64,000 nt of DNA from Amorphophallus konjac (GCA_022559845.1 CM040125.1:285310200-285374199); one strand, 5' to 3'. Positions 44,331 to 56,450 are shown, counted from the first letter of the stretch. Numbers and translations are program-made. The notes: a model not told the origin generated them from the letters alone.

Positions 44331-45602
44331 TGTATGCTATCAAGTCTTATGATAAGTGTAACTAACCTTGTTCCTCAATTTGCTCAGTTGAACTTAGATA
44401 TTGACATAAAGGAAGAAGATTGTTTCATAGCTAATATCCGAGCTCAACCTACGTTGATAGAAGATCTGGTCAAGCTGCAAAATGATGATCCTATATTATT
44501 GGAAATTAAAGCTAATATGGAACAAAGGCTGGATTTTTCTATTTCAAATGACGGGAGATTGTTATTTAAGGGCTGAATATGTGTACCAGATCATGAGGCT
44601 ACGAAGGAACTAATCTTAGATGAAGCGCATAATTCCAAATACACAATTCATCCAGGAGGAATAAAGATGTATCAAGATCTCAAAAGAAATTTCTGGTGGC
44701 CCAATATGAAGAGAGAAATAGCTGATTTCGTATCTCGCTGTCTCACCTGCCAACAAGTAAAGGCAGCGCATTTTAGACTCGCAAGTAAATTACACCCCTT
44801 GAGTATTCCCGAATGGAAATGAAAGAGTATAGGGATGGACTTTATTATGGGTTTACCCAAGACCAGAGGTGGACACGATGGAATATGGGTAATCATAGAC
44901 CGATTGACTAAATCCGCACACTTCATACCAATAAAGAGTCGATGGTCTGTGGATATCCTGGCAGCATTGTACATAAAGGAGATTGTCAAACTACATGGTG
45001 TCCCAGTCACTATTATATCTGATAGGGATCCTCGATTCACATCACAATTCTGGAAGAGTTTACAACATTCACTAGGGAGTAGATTAAATTTCAGCATAAC
45101 TTTTCATCCACAAATAGATGGTCAAACGGAAAGAACAAATCAGGTAGTATAAGATATGCTCAGGGCTTGTGCTATCGACTTTGGAGGTAGTTGGCATGAT
45201 CACTTGCCTCTAGTAGAGTTTGCATATAACAATAGCTATCAGGCTAGCATACAAATGACACCTTTTGAAGCTTTATATGGAAAAAGTTGTCGATCACCAA
45301 TATGCTGGAATGAAATCGAGGAAAAGTAATTTCTAGGCCCCGACCTTATAAGGGATTCTACCGAGAAGATCAAGCTCATTCAAGAAAGAATGAAGATGGT
45401 ACAAGACAGGCAAAAGTCTTATGCTGACAATCGAAGACGTGACTTGGAGTTTCAAGTAGGAGATCATGTATATTTAAATGTTTCTCCAGGTCGTGGTATT
45501 CGAAGATTTGGCATCAAAGGAAAGCTAACTCCAAGATTCATTGGCCCATTTGAAATTCTTGAACGAATTGGTGAAGTGGCTTACAAACTGGCTTTACCTT
45601 CA
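44331..45602 (+). pseudogene. Tekay C integrase
   Basis: Same frame as RT. Zinc finger H-x-H-C-C: HNSKYTIHPGG, then CLTCQQVKA. Core: MDFIMGLPKT (Asp), ISDRDPRFTS (Asp), DGQTERTNQ (Glu). The GPY/F-type tail FIGPFEILERIGEVAYKLAL follows. Stops at 44,574, 44,820, 45,150, 45,327 and 45,603. No frameshift. Confidence 0.92.
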
Positions 45603-45890
45603 TAATTAGTAGGAGTTCATGACGTATTTCACGTCTCTATGTTGAAGAAGTATGTATATGATCCTGACCATATTATCACTTATGACAATCTGGAGATTCA
45701 AAATGATATGACGTTCGAGCAAACGCCAATAAAGATTCTAGAACGCAAAGTGCGTCAACTAAGAAATAAAGTTATTCCTATGGTCAAGATTCAATGGAAG
45801 AAAACATGGCCATATGAAGCAACTTGGGAAACCGAAGCAGTCATGCGGAAAATTTTTTCAGAATTATTTAATTGTAAGTACACTCTCCGA
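45603..45890 (+). pseudogene. Tekay C integrase tail with chromodomain
   Basis: VHDVFHVSMLKKYVYDPDHI precedes a chromodomain-like segment: ILERKVRQLRNKVIPMVKIQ then WETEAVMRKIF. This marks the Tekay/Del clade of chromoviruses. Open after the TAA at 45,603. Confidence 0.88.
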
Positions 45891-45925
45891 AATCCATATA
45901 TTGAATTTAGGGACCAAATTTTTCT

Positions 45926-45938
45926 AAGTGGGGGAGGG
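45926..45938 (+). promoter_or_regulatory. Polypurine tract of Tekay C
   Basis: AAGTGGGGGAGGG immediately before the 3' LTR. Confidence 0.92.
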
Positions 45939-48900
45939 TGTAGTACCCCAGAATTTATATATATAATTTTTGAATTATAAAATAGTTTTCTAGAAATTAT
46001 AAAGGCCTAAATAAATTAATAAAGGATTATTGGATTAATAGGTCATTATAAGGCTCAATTAGGTTAATTAGTTAACCTAGCCTATCTAATTATTATCCAA
46101 AAGGTTAATGGACTAAGCCCATTAAGTTTGGCCCATATTCTAGAAGGGTAATTGGCTTATTCACGTATTTTAAGGATAAATACAAATTATATAAGATAAT
46201 TATATGGATAAACAAATAAAATAGTTTTATCAAATTGAAACTCTATATACGTTACATGTAACGGTATATCAGGCGACCGCCACAGCTATGTAACGCACCT
46301 AGATACGACCGTTACATCCTGCAGATTCTGTGAGGTGAGGAAATTACAAAAAGATTGGAACTTTGATATCCTATCTACAAGAGATCGACTTAGGGAAGCT
46401 TATAACATTACTAAGGACTCTTAGGGATTTGGTTCTGGCCAATTAAGGACTCTAGAATCGATCTAATCTTCAAACCCTAGTCAAAACCCTATAAATAGGA
46501 CCTAGTTCTGAACTGAGCGACCCTTACTTTTGGCTCGTGAAGAATCAAGGTAAGGAGTCATAAATTCGGGTAAATTCTTTAGAAGCTTTTGTTTAGTATA
46601 CTTTAGACTAATGGTTCTCAAAATTTCGTGCTAAGAGATCAAGCAACCAAGGAGATAGAAGCTTCCAAAGTTGCTGATTCAACATTAGCAACCCAGGAAT
46701 CTAAACGCAAGTCCCCTGAAGATCAGGACATTAGGACGTTTAAATCAAGTAATTAGATCTCAATCCTTTAGAACTTTTTGTTCCCAATAATTTCATCTTC
46801 TTACCCTAAAAATTTCACATCGTTAGGTCAAGAGGCTGAGGAAATATAGCAGATTGAAGTTGCTGATTTATCACAAGAAGTACAAGGGTCTAAGGGTAGC
46901 ACCTAGCATTAAATTCGAAGTTTGAAGGTCTTAAAAGAGGTAGGTTATCTCATGATTGGCAAAAATAACTTGTTAGGAATAAAAGCCCTCTGATTGTGCT
47001 TGATTTCATGCATTATAGACTAAGAATTTCATGATTTCATAGTTTTATACATTCATGCATTTCTTAGCCCTAAATGTAAATAAAAAGGTATTATCTTGTC
47101 TATTCACTAAACCCTTGTATATAGTTGGCCTATGCATCGTTATCATGACTAGGACAATGGTAATATGTTGATTTCCAGGCATGTTATGTTTTCATAAACC
47201 TTCACTTTGGTTTACTGCCAGTAGGTCCTCTCACGCACCAACGTAAGACCATCACATGAATGTAACGGCCTTACGATAGACTGTCACAACCTGTTATGCT
47301 TTTATTTGGTCTATTGTCTCTGACGCACCCTAGCAGGATCATTACACCACTGTAACGGCCCCTCGATAAACTGTCACACATTGTAACGCACCTATCCTAG
47401 ACCGTTAGACCCCTGTGTTCTATCAGCCCAAGGCAGAATAATAACCAGTTAAGTTTACTTATAAATAAGCTTAGATAGCTAAGTTTCGACCTATTATCAT
47501 GACTTTGAGTTTAGTTTCTGATTCATAATCGAATTGCATGATTAATGTGTCTTAGGTTATTTTAAGTTATGCTAATTTCATTGGCTAAAACTCTATAGTT
47601 TTGTATTCTAAATCATGATTTTCTAAAGTTGTATTGACAGAGTTTTATCTTGGTTTCATAATGTTACACATTCTTTCCTATCTATAGAGTCATTTCTTTA
47701 AGTATATGGCACATATTCCAGTATGTTGTCCATTGGTTCACTTTGCACTATAGGAAAACTATTCTTGGACATGAGGACCTCTCTATTGGATATTCCTTCC
47801 AATAGACTCGGAAATCTTGTTTCAAGGCCTCCGTAATTCTCTGCGAGCCTGGGATTCCCACTAGGACGCCGAGTTGGTTGTATCATTAAAGCCCATTGAT
47901 TAGATTACACTATCGATGATTTTTGGTTATCAGTAATGTAACGGCTCTATGTTGGACCGTCAGGCACAAGTAACGGCCCAATATACGACCGTCACATTCC
48001 ACTGAGTCTGATTTCTTGGTTCTGGATTCAGACCAATGTAACGGTCCAATACTAGAGCATCACATCATGTAACGGCCCAGTACATGACCGTCACACTACT
48101 TGAGTATTTTAACCCAAGGATTGACCAAGGGTTGATATTCCAAGGTTCTAGGTAGACTCTTGATGATCTAGAACTTATCATATTGATCAAGAAACCTAAT
48201 ATAATAAATGGAAGATAAATAACGTATCGTTATGCTACCGATTTATTTCCATAAAGCATAACTTTACGTAAGTCATTCTTGATTTCTCATGATTCTTATT
48301 GAAGCATTCATTCATTGAATTATTACTATCATGAGCTTATTGAACTTATTACATTCTTGGCCATATTTTATTGTTAACATGCATGGAAGTAACTTGATTT
48401 ATACTTGAAGATGCGATCGAGCACTGATTGTGTTCAAGGGCTCTATGCTAGTCCCCTCAGCTGATTATCGGAAACATACTATTTTATAAACCATGGGGTA
48501 TGATGCTACTGGCGTCACTTTGCGCTGGGAGTACTTTCTCTATAAATAAGTAAAAATCCACGGCACGACATGACATTCTTGTACATGACTTTCTTGCTTG
48601 ATATTCCACAGAAATTCATGAAGTACTTGCTCATAAGCAAAAGATACTGGAGTGATGATTATGTGACTTGCTAGTACATTCTCGATACATTCTTGTTCAC
48701 GAAAGGCCAATATCATGTTCTTGTTACATTCTTACTAGTTCGTATTTGATCTCATTCTAACTTACTTGATCATCTTGTTACTTTGGTTTAATCGCATGAT
48801 TGATCGCATTCGCATGATTTTTACCTCATTCTCTAGAGCTAAATTGTTAATTATTTTAATAGTGCCTTCATGTTGATGTGAAGATACCTACTGGGCAAGT

Positions 48901-49275
48901 GTGCTCATTACCTATTTCCAATCTTTTCAGGAGATGGAAGTGATTCGAATTCGGATTCGTGTTATACAAGTAGCGGGTCCGAGAGCGAATGAAAGTATTG
49001 TCAAGATGAGAGTGAAGACTTAGGAAGTCTATATTGTTTAGATTGAGTCTATGTAATTTCCTATTTCTTGAGTCTAGTGCATAATGGAAATTAAATTAGT
49101 GGTTGTACTTGATTATTTTGAAATAAAGTTAGAGTTTGAGTAATATTGTGCAATTACATTTATGTGTGTGATTGTCTTACGCTTTGATCGTTCTTGCTCG
49201 CAAGAGGCTTACCATGCCGGCTGTTCGCGCTCCCCGAGTTAGTCTTCCGCTGTAATAAAGGCTCGGGGCGTGACA
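45939..49275 (+). repeat. 3' LTR of Tekay C
   Basis: 3,337 bp, TGTAGTACCCC...GGGGCGTGACA. TATA box TATAAATA at 46,490-46,497. It carries the same palindromes as the 5' copy (about 47,250-47,410 and 47,935-48,095). Confidence 0.95.
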
Positions 49276-49445
49276 CTTATTTACCCTTCCCGCCATGTCT
49301 TGGCTCTTACGCAACCTACCAGAAGCCGATTCATGTCTCCATCATGCTAGGTGTCTCGTCTTCCTCGCAGTGCCATTTGCGACCTCTCCGTCATTTGCTA
49401 TTCGAGCACTCCTTAATTGCGAGCTCTCTTTCATCACTGACAGCC
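49276..49445 (+). other. Leader before the Ulp1-type gene
   Basis: Starts with the right CTTAT target site. With the Tekay element removed it joins 27,594. Pyrimidine-rich and plausibly the 5' UTR of the gene that starts at 49,446. Confidence 0.4.
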
Positions 49446-52400
49446 ATGGAGCCGAAGGAGACACCCATGCAATGCCCCGTCCGCCGTAAACTGGATGTCC
49501 CACCTGCATCTCAGGAAATTGTACCAGTTCCTACGGCCGAAGAAGAAACGTTTCACATACCTTGGGTTTCTAAGGCCTCCACTTCAGGACGACAAGTTAA
49601 AGGTAGTGTGGTTACTTATCTCCCTTACATAGCTATTTTCCCCCCTTATCGACCTATTTATTTGTCACGCTTATATCTACCTATTTGTGTCAGATTTAGA
49701 CCTACCTGTCTCCGAATTTCATACATTGTCACCCTTAAGCACCTATTTGCCACACCTAAACTCCCTTGTCTATACATTTGTCACCCTTGTCTTACTCTTA
49801 ATATTTTTTGTATTTCTTGATCAGTCAATTAACTGAATTTCTTGTTTACACATTTTTTTGAATCTAGTGAACACAAAGGTCATCTTCGCCCGATGTTCTA
49901 TGGACATTTACATGAAGGATAGGGATCAGATGGCATTTCGGGAATGCCACAAGTCATTGATGAGGACCACACCCTTTGGTCCATATGTTGACAATGCCTC
50001 TCCCGTCACCTTCACCATGACACTATTGGAGGAGATTATTTGCTCCCATAGTGGAGGGAATTACTTCAGTATGGGTAGTAAGGAGGTCGCATTCAGTGTG
50101 GAAGATGTGGACATAATTTTAGGATTACCTTACTCCGGTCAGCCGGTTCAACATTATGGATCCGCGAAATAGAAGTCGAAGTTGCAACATCGATTTGGAT
50201 TTGCAGCAACATTTGACTGGAAGAAAGTGTGCTCTCTTGTCCAACAAATTGTTGGGTCTGATGAAGAGCAGGATGTGGCCGACACTGTCCGGCTGTAGAT
50301 TGTACTCTTACTATCCACTTTCGTTTGCCCACGGTCGACGCATTCTTGTCCACAACAGATGCTATCATGCTTAGATGACATTGATCGAGTTTCAGATTAC
50401 AATTGGGCAGCCGCCTTGCAATAGGTAATGATGCACAAGTTTGAGCAATTAATATTGACGGTCCAGAAACGATGGTCAGGTATAATTGACCGTGCTAAGA
50501 GAAGAGCCGGGGATGCATCCCAGGCCCATACATTTATATTTGGTTGTTCTGCCGCACTTGCTGTAAGTTTTTTTATTTTTGTTATGTAATAATTAATGTG
50601 TCAATCATTAATTCTATTGCATTCTAAAATAACTTGATATATTTCATATTCCAGGTCTGGTTTTTTGACCACACGTGGGTGCGGCAGCCACTAAGGCAGG
50701 TGGCATTCCCCTGACTATTTAGGTGGGGGCCATTTCTAGATAGGAAATTAAAATTCTCCATTGGATCCCTGCGAGGCCAACAGATATTATGACTATTAAA
50801 AACTTCTTCTTTGTCATTCAACATTAATGAATAACCAAAGTGATGTGGTTTGAAATGCAAGTGATCGAAGGGCTCCTTGTTGAGCCAAGTGAAAGGGACA
50901 CGGTGTACGGTGGTCAGATGATGACCCGACCCAATGCTCAGGAGACGTCCTCATCAGCTTCATGCATGCCTATGCTATAGGATATTGCCGCTACATTGAA
51001 GATCCAGCAGCGGCTACTTGAGGAAATAAGGGTCTTCTTTCTGACTAGGGTGCAAGAGGCTCACATTGCCGCTGATGCAGCACCTCCTAGGCCCGTCGAA
51101 CAGGTGACGGTTGATGTCATGCCACCTCCGACAGCCCCTGTCAAGGAAGTGCAAGGGGCTAAAATGTTGAGTAAAGTATATGTCAAACCTCTGAAATGGA
51201 CATTGATGCCGATGTCCCACCACCAAGGCCCCTTTAATAAAGTACGGATGATATTGTGCCATCTAAGGCAGCCCCTCAAGAGGATGTGCAAGGCAATATC
51301 CAAGCTCAGATGGAGGCGACCAATGGGCATGGTGACCGTCGTCAAGGTGTCTTTTCTTAGCCCCTCCATCAACTAGACGAGAAGCCCGTGAGGAAATGGC
51401 GGGCACCTGCAAAGAAAACTGCATGACGGGGGAAGAAGAAGGTGAGTCTGCGTTGTTCCTACTTCTTACAGTATAGAATCTAAGATTGGTATATTGGCAT
51501 AAATGTAGAAGAGAGATGAAGCTGACCCTTACAGAAAGTTCAAATAGAGTACTGATTGGATCTGCAAAGGCCGGCTGAAGCTGACAGATAACACGATTGT
51601 GAATGAATTCATTGATGCTTGTGCCTCAGGGGATATTGAGTAAGTTGTCCTCTTATAGTTTGTGTAATTATCTTGATCCACCTTACTCTGACTACCATGA
51701 AAAATTTTATCCAATATAGTGGCCCCATATTTCAATTACAAAACGGGATTGTTTTGAAATGCCGTCATGTCATTGATCTATTATACAACCATATGATATA
51801 TGATACGGTACTTTCTTTCATTAATTGTGAATTTTTTTGTCACTCGCCCTACCCTGAACTTCTGTTTCTACTGCTAATAGAATCATGATTGTTAATTTGC
51901 AGGTGATCGACGCCATGATGTACCTCTTCCACTCACGATTCAATGAATCTGACACCTTTCATCAATAGGTTTGTTTTCTCACCACTTTAGTGAATCACAT
52001 AAACGGCAGGACATCGGCCAACTATGAAAAATCCAACGAATTGTTGGAGTGCGCCTACGAGAATGTTGAATTATCAGAACTGTATAGGAACAAATATTTA
52101 TTCTTTGAGTTACACTCTGGAGGTCACTGGCATCTACTTGCTGTTGACATGGAGAATCGTCACTTTGTCTCATACAATTCCATGAGAGGCATGGCCACCC
52201 ATGATGCCACTATAAGAAACTGGGTACTTTTTCTTATTTATCTACCCGAAATCATAGATATTTATATTGTCTTTTAATTATTCCTTAATAATTTATAACC
52301 TTTCATTTGCAGGCTGCAGTTGTACGGGGGTCTCTGAAGCTCTATGGAACATTCGAGGGAGTTGAGAAATGGGATCTTGTATTCGACAATGAATGTCCCC

Positions 52401-52564
52401 AACAGGCAGATGGAAGCCTTAACTGTGCCATTTATGTACTGAAAAATGTTCATGAATTGTCAAGGAAGGGGGAGACATCATGGACATTTAATGAGGGTGA
52501 TTGTAATATATTTAGAGCCCGGTTTGGGGCCGACCTCATTACCTTTGGAAATACAAGATCTTAA
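49446..52564 (+). pseudogene. Transposon-type Ulp1 (C48 protease) gene, multi-exon, broken
   Basis: Exon 1 is 49,446-49,602 (TTAAAG/GTAGTG). Intron 1 ends at CTAG, and exon 2 (49,868-50,562) joins in phase and carries a PMD/DUF1985-like domain (FSVEDVDIILGLPYSG, CLDDIDRVSDYNWAAALQ). Exon 3 starts at 50,655 (WFFDHTWVRQPL). A variable linker follows. The Ulp1 domain is in exons about 51,990-52,223 and 52,313-52,564: HSGGHWHLLAVDMENRHFVS (His), then NECPQQADGSLNCAIYVL, with Gln and Cys of the active site present but the usual DCG reading NCA. In-frame stops lie in exon 2 (about 50,170, 50,296, 50,424) and exon 3. Such Ulp1 genes occur in Mutator-like and CACTA elements, where their role is unclear. 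No transposase is seen beside it. Confidence 0.82.
49625..49800 (+). repeat. ATTTGTCACC array inside intron 1 of the Ulp1 gene
   Basis: Units such as CCTATTTATTTGTCACGCTT, ATTGTCACCCTTAAGCA, CCTATTTGCCACACCTAAA and CATTTGTCACCCTTG at about 20-30 base spacing. It lies wholly in the intron. Confidence 0.7.
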
Positions 52565-54490
52565 ATATTTCACGTATCAAACCTCATAATGTGGCATACC
52601 TGTCTTCATTGATATTTCTTTTCTCATACATTTTGATCTTCAAAGTTTTATATGTTTTAATGATGTTAATGTGTGTGCTTGATAATGTTAATTCATGAAT
52701 ATCAATGAGTTTTCTGAAGATAGATTCAAGTTTGGTTAAGGAACTTGGCTGAAGTGTGAAACTGTGAAGGTTTTACTTGCACAAGTGTTGACTAGAGTCG
52801 ACCATGGAGCCGACTCCAGTTCAGACTGCTGAAGAGAAAAACCCAAGTCACCCGCTGGATGAAAAAGGGTTTTGGCTACGCTTTAAGGGTGACAAATAGG
52901 TGGCCAATGGTGAAAAATAGGCCTTACTGGTGTAAAATAGGTGACAAAGGGTGAATAATAGATGATCACACTGAAATATGGAAATATCCTTGTCCCATGA
53001 ATATACCTCTGATAGGCTAGCCTCGGATCACGTGTAAAGCCTGGGTCCCTGACCTTCGAGTTGAGCGAGTGCCAGACACACTGAGCCTGTGATTCACCCT
53101 TTCAGCCCGTTTGTCAGCCTTACTAGCTAATTTACACGCTTATCATCCATTTGTCAGTCATACGGGCTATTTGTCACCCTTACTGCATATTTATCACTCT
53201 TATCTTACCACATGACTAGCCGTTCCCTTCTTTTCTCTCCATTAGCTGCTTGTCTTTGACCTGGATCACTGTAGCTGACTAATCTATTCATTAACCTTTG
53301 ACTTTGACTGGGACCTCATGACTATAGTCAAGAAAAAGTTGAGCTTTATGGAGTCCTCTTTGACTGGCGTTGACCTTGACGAGTCGACATTGACTGTCTT
53401 GGCATTGACCAAGTCCCTTCGTTCTTCTTTCGATTGATACACTGTTCACATTTTTGTCCTCTTGTGAACTTGACTCCTCCTTTCAGCTCCTTCTGCTTTT
53501 CATTGGTTAGCTCTAGGATCTATTTTTCACCCTTACAAGTGTATGTGTCTACTCTGTAGATCTAGTTGTCGCCATTGATAGGTATTTTTCACTCTTATCA
53601 TGTGTATTTGCCTACACCCTCTCTTGTCCAATCACCTTTGCAATATGCCCCGATCGAGCGACGATCATTCGGCTAGGGTTCCCGACGTTCCCCTATTTTC
53701 TGCTCCTGAGGGGCTGTGTTACCACCTCCATTGCAGCGATGTGTTAAATCGACACACCGATCCCGCTCGTGACCCTACATTGACACCTGCTCTTCTATTT
53801 TAAGTTCTTAAGGCTCCACCGCAATGTCATCCCCTTCATCAGTGCGCGTAGTGATGGCTTCCCCAACAGAAGAGCCTGTCTCCTCTGCGCCCTCCTCGGT
53901 CCCTTGTCGTCACTGGTTCCTACTGTAGATGCACTCTTCCTTTTTTTTAATCCTCTTCCATGTTTATGCATTTTACAGGCCTTTCATATGTTGGTATATG
54001 ATATGCTCTGGGTAGTTTCATATTAAAGGGATACAGTGGTTGTTTTGTTCTTAACCTATGCACAAGTATTACTTTTTATTGGACCTCTACCATGCTTTGT
54101 GTATGCTCTGTACACTGTATTGGGCCTAACATCTACCTTACTTTGATAAGAGCACCCAGAAATAGACTTCCATATTGTTATTACTTGCCAGAAAAGCATG
54201 TAAATATGTTCAAATTTTATTCCACCACATTAAGGCATATTATTGCTTAGGGTTGATTAGGTGTTAATTCACATGACATAAACCTTGTTCATGCACTTGA
54301 ACTAGTAGACTTAAATCCCCTACCCCACTATGTCATGCTTCATTCAGTGTAACCTTAAACCTACATGCTTTCTGATTTACAAACTTGCTCTTATGGATTG
54401 GACTTCATGTTAAATTTGCTACAATTATTATGTCTGTCATACCTATTGTCTTTTATAACACCTTACATGCAAAGAATTGAGGTTCAGAAA
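52565..54490 (+). other. Post-Ulp1 interval with repeats, no clear gene
   Basis: At 52,880-52,975 the array is inverted (AAGGGTGACAAATAGGTGGC and further units). At 53,100-53,215 and 53,515-53,620 it returns in direct orientation. A TTGAC-rich patch is at 53,275-53,420. From 53,640 to 54,490 I see no domain. Confidence 0.5.
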
Positions 54491-54688
54491 ATGGGAAGGT
54501 ATAAATGCTTTGTAGTGTGGGTTGGTCGCGAACCCGGTGTATATTAAAGTTTGCCCGAATGCTTTGTCCAAGTGAATGGGTACCCTGGAGCTTGTTATAA
54601 GGGTTTTCACTCGGTAGAGGAAGCACATGCTGCTATAAATGGGGTTGGCAATAGCAGGCATACATATGTTGATCATCCTCAACTATAG
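54491..54688 (+). pseudogene. RNase H1 N-terminal / viroplasmin-like domain, broken
   Basis: Frame 2 reads YKCFVVWVGREPGVY, then a TAA at 54,545, then SLPECFVQVNGYPGACYKGF and HSVEEAHAAING. This is the hybrid-binding fold found at the amino end of eukaryotic RNase H1 (binds RNA-DNA duplex) and in the caulimovirus viroplasmin family. The single TAA breaks it. Preceding residues are hydrophobic and may be intronic or chance. No RNase H catalytic domain follows within 2 kb, so it is more likely a captured domain of the surrounding transposon. Confidence 0.7.
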
Positions 54689-55019
54689 GAAAGGCCCATG
54701 CCTACATATCATGCAAGTCCCGGGCCTGACTATGATTCAAGGAACCAGGCACTATGCCAACAGACTACACAAATGTCAAATGTGCCTTGTATTGTTGTTG
54801 TTCTATTATGTACTTTAGTAGTGTTGCTCCTCTTCATATTAGTTACTTTGTTATTACTGTTGTTGTAGTAAGGAAGTGTACTATGCTTGGTCTGCATAGG
54901 GAAATAATGTACTGGACATTTTACTCGTTGACAATGACTTGGTTATTTCATCTTTGATGTCTTGGTGATGGACGTGCTTTGTGTGATGTGTAGACTTTGA
55001 TCGGATTGTAATAGAATTT

Positions 55020-55139
55020 GTAATCGAGGACGATGAAATGTTCAACGACATTGAGGAGGCTATTTTAGACCAACTGGAAGATGAGGAGATGGCACCACCT
55101 ATCTGGAGACGGATGTTGTGGGGAGATTGCGGGGGATAA
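55020..55139 (+). CDS. Short acidic open frame, unknown
   Basis: Reads VIEDDEMFNDIEEAIL, DQLEDEEMAPPIWRRMLWGD and stops TAA. No ATG-proximal start fits a whole gene; it looks like an exon. Its composition is more gene-like than its surroundings. Function unknown. Confidence 0.3.
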   Translation, partial: VIEDDEMFNDIEEAILDQLEDEEMAPPIWRRMLWGDCGG

Positions 55140-55334
55140 TGCGTATCTCATGTTGTGTCTCCTTTAACTTGATTCTCTGAATTTAATTTCTAATTAAGTT
55201 TTGATGATTGGCAACAATACATTTTGCCTTCAGCTTTTGGATATTGGCAAATAGTGATATTCTGAATCTACTTTTCATTATGGCAACGCTGTTAGTATCT
55301 TATAGCCTCTCATGCTAGTGTGTATGTGTTTCTC

Positions 55335-55700
55335 ACTAAGGTCGGTGCTTGTTCATACATGCTGCATTTGAACGTCGGTGCATGTTCATACATGTTGCAT
55401 ATGAAGGTCGGTGCATATTCATAGTGCTACATATGAAGGTCGGTGCATGCTCATAGTATTGCATATGCAGGTCGGTGCATGTTCATGCATGTCGCATATG
55501 GAGGTCAATGCATGTCTGCATGTAAGCACATAAGGTCGGTGCACATGTTCAGTGTTGTATTTCAGGTCAGTGCACATGAACAAAATGCTGCATGTAAAGG
55601 TCGGTGCACATTGTCACTATTGCACACTAAGGTCTGAGGATATGTGCATGAGCGCACACTACGGTCTGAGCATATTTGCAATTTTAGGTCTGAACATATG
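55335..55700 (+). repeat. Degenerate tandem repeat, unit about 38 bp (GGTCGGTGCATG)
   Basis: About ten units of the type AAGGTCGGTGCATGTTCATA CATG TTGCATATG, decaying rightwards to AAGGTCTGAGCATAT. Rich in CATGCA and TGCACATG. Confidence 0.85.
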
Positions 55701-55738
55701 AAAGGCAGGTCGAGTTAGAAAGTAGGTCGAGTTTAATC

Positions 55739-56005
55739 AGTGTCATTTGATGATTAGGAAAGCTTCAGATTCGTGTTGGTAGAGTTAGGATCTCTATGAC
55801 ACAGTTAAATCCTTCAAACGAACTTGAGTTTCTTCAAGTTTTACTGCCATGAGCTATTTGTCATTGTTACAGAGCTATTTGTCACTTCTAATGGCTATTA
55901 GTCACTCATAACGAGTTATTTGTCACCCTTATTGCATGCTAGGCGTCGCCTTTGTTTCGCTTCATCACATATTGAGACTTCTGTTATCGATTTATCACCC
56001 TTACG
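55739..56005 (+). repeat. Segmental direct repeat, copy 1 (with ATTTGTCACC array)
   Basis: GTGTCATTTGATGATTAGGA ... GAACTTGAGTTTCTTCAAG ... CGTCGCCTTTGTTTCGCTTC ... ATTTATCACCCTTA. A second copy is at 58,131-58,388 and a partial one (array part and CGTCGCC part only) at about 57,335-57,495. Confidence 0.85.
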
Positions 56006-56075
56006 AGACATTTGTCAGTCTTGAAGCCTATTTGTCACCACTGATGACTATTTGTCACCACTATGCGGTGTTAGC
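55850..56075 (+). repeat. ATTTGTCACC array, 22-bp period
   Basis: About nine units: GAGCTATTTGTCATTGTTACA, GAGCTATTTGTCACTTCTAAT, GTTATTTGTCACCCTTATTG and so on, to GACTATTTGTCACCACTATGC. Confidence 0.85.
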
Positions 56076-56296
56076 CGTTGCAGTATCTCTCTCCGGCCTC
56101 TCGTCTACTATGCGGCTGATGTATCCGGACGAAAGGAACCTCGGTCCAAGTGATCTCATGACCGACAAAAAGGAAGGACCGAGAGTCAGAAAAGTTAGGA
56201 AAGATGGAACGATCTTCGCGGTTCTGTCGCTTCGATTTCCACAAAGTTGGGGAGGCACGAAGACTCTTTTGCTCTCTGGGGGTTTCGTCTCCTTCC

Positions 56297-56304
56297 TATA
56301 AATA
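56297..56304 (+). promoter_or_regulatory. TATA box ahead of a 56-codon ORF
   Basis: TATAAATA in CCTTCCTATAAATAGAGAC. It is about 150 bases upstream of the ATG at 56,451, so a transcript starting near 56,330 would have a leader of about 120 bases. Confidence 0.55.
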
Positions 56305-56450
56305 GAGACTCTGTGGTGAACCCTAAGGACATCCTGAGTTCCTTTGGCGGTCAAAGATACCCTTGTGAAGATGTTGTCATCTGAGAAGTCAGATTCTTCG
56401 TCAGAGTAGGTTCCCGCCAAAAGGTCTGCTTCTGAAAGGAAGCCGTGCCG

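Larger units (their letters stand above)
27595..49275 (+). mobile_element. Tekay-type Ty3 element C, complete ends, nested insertion
   Basis: The ends TGTAGTACCC (27,595) and GGGGCGTGACA (49,275) are flanked by a perfect 5-bp duplication CTTAT (27,590-27,594 and 49,276-49,280). Both LTRs are 3,337 bp once the copia insertion (27,963-39,554 plus its duplicated 5 bp) is removed from the left one. A tRNA-Met primer site, protease remnant, RT, RNase H, integrase with chromodomain and polypurine tract lie between. Gag and most of the protease are deleted, so the copy cannot move by itself. The equal LTR length and the few visible differences suggest moderate age. Confidence 0.95.
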
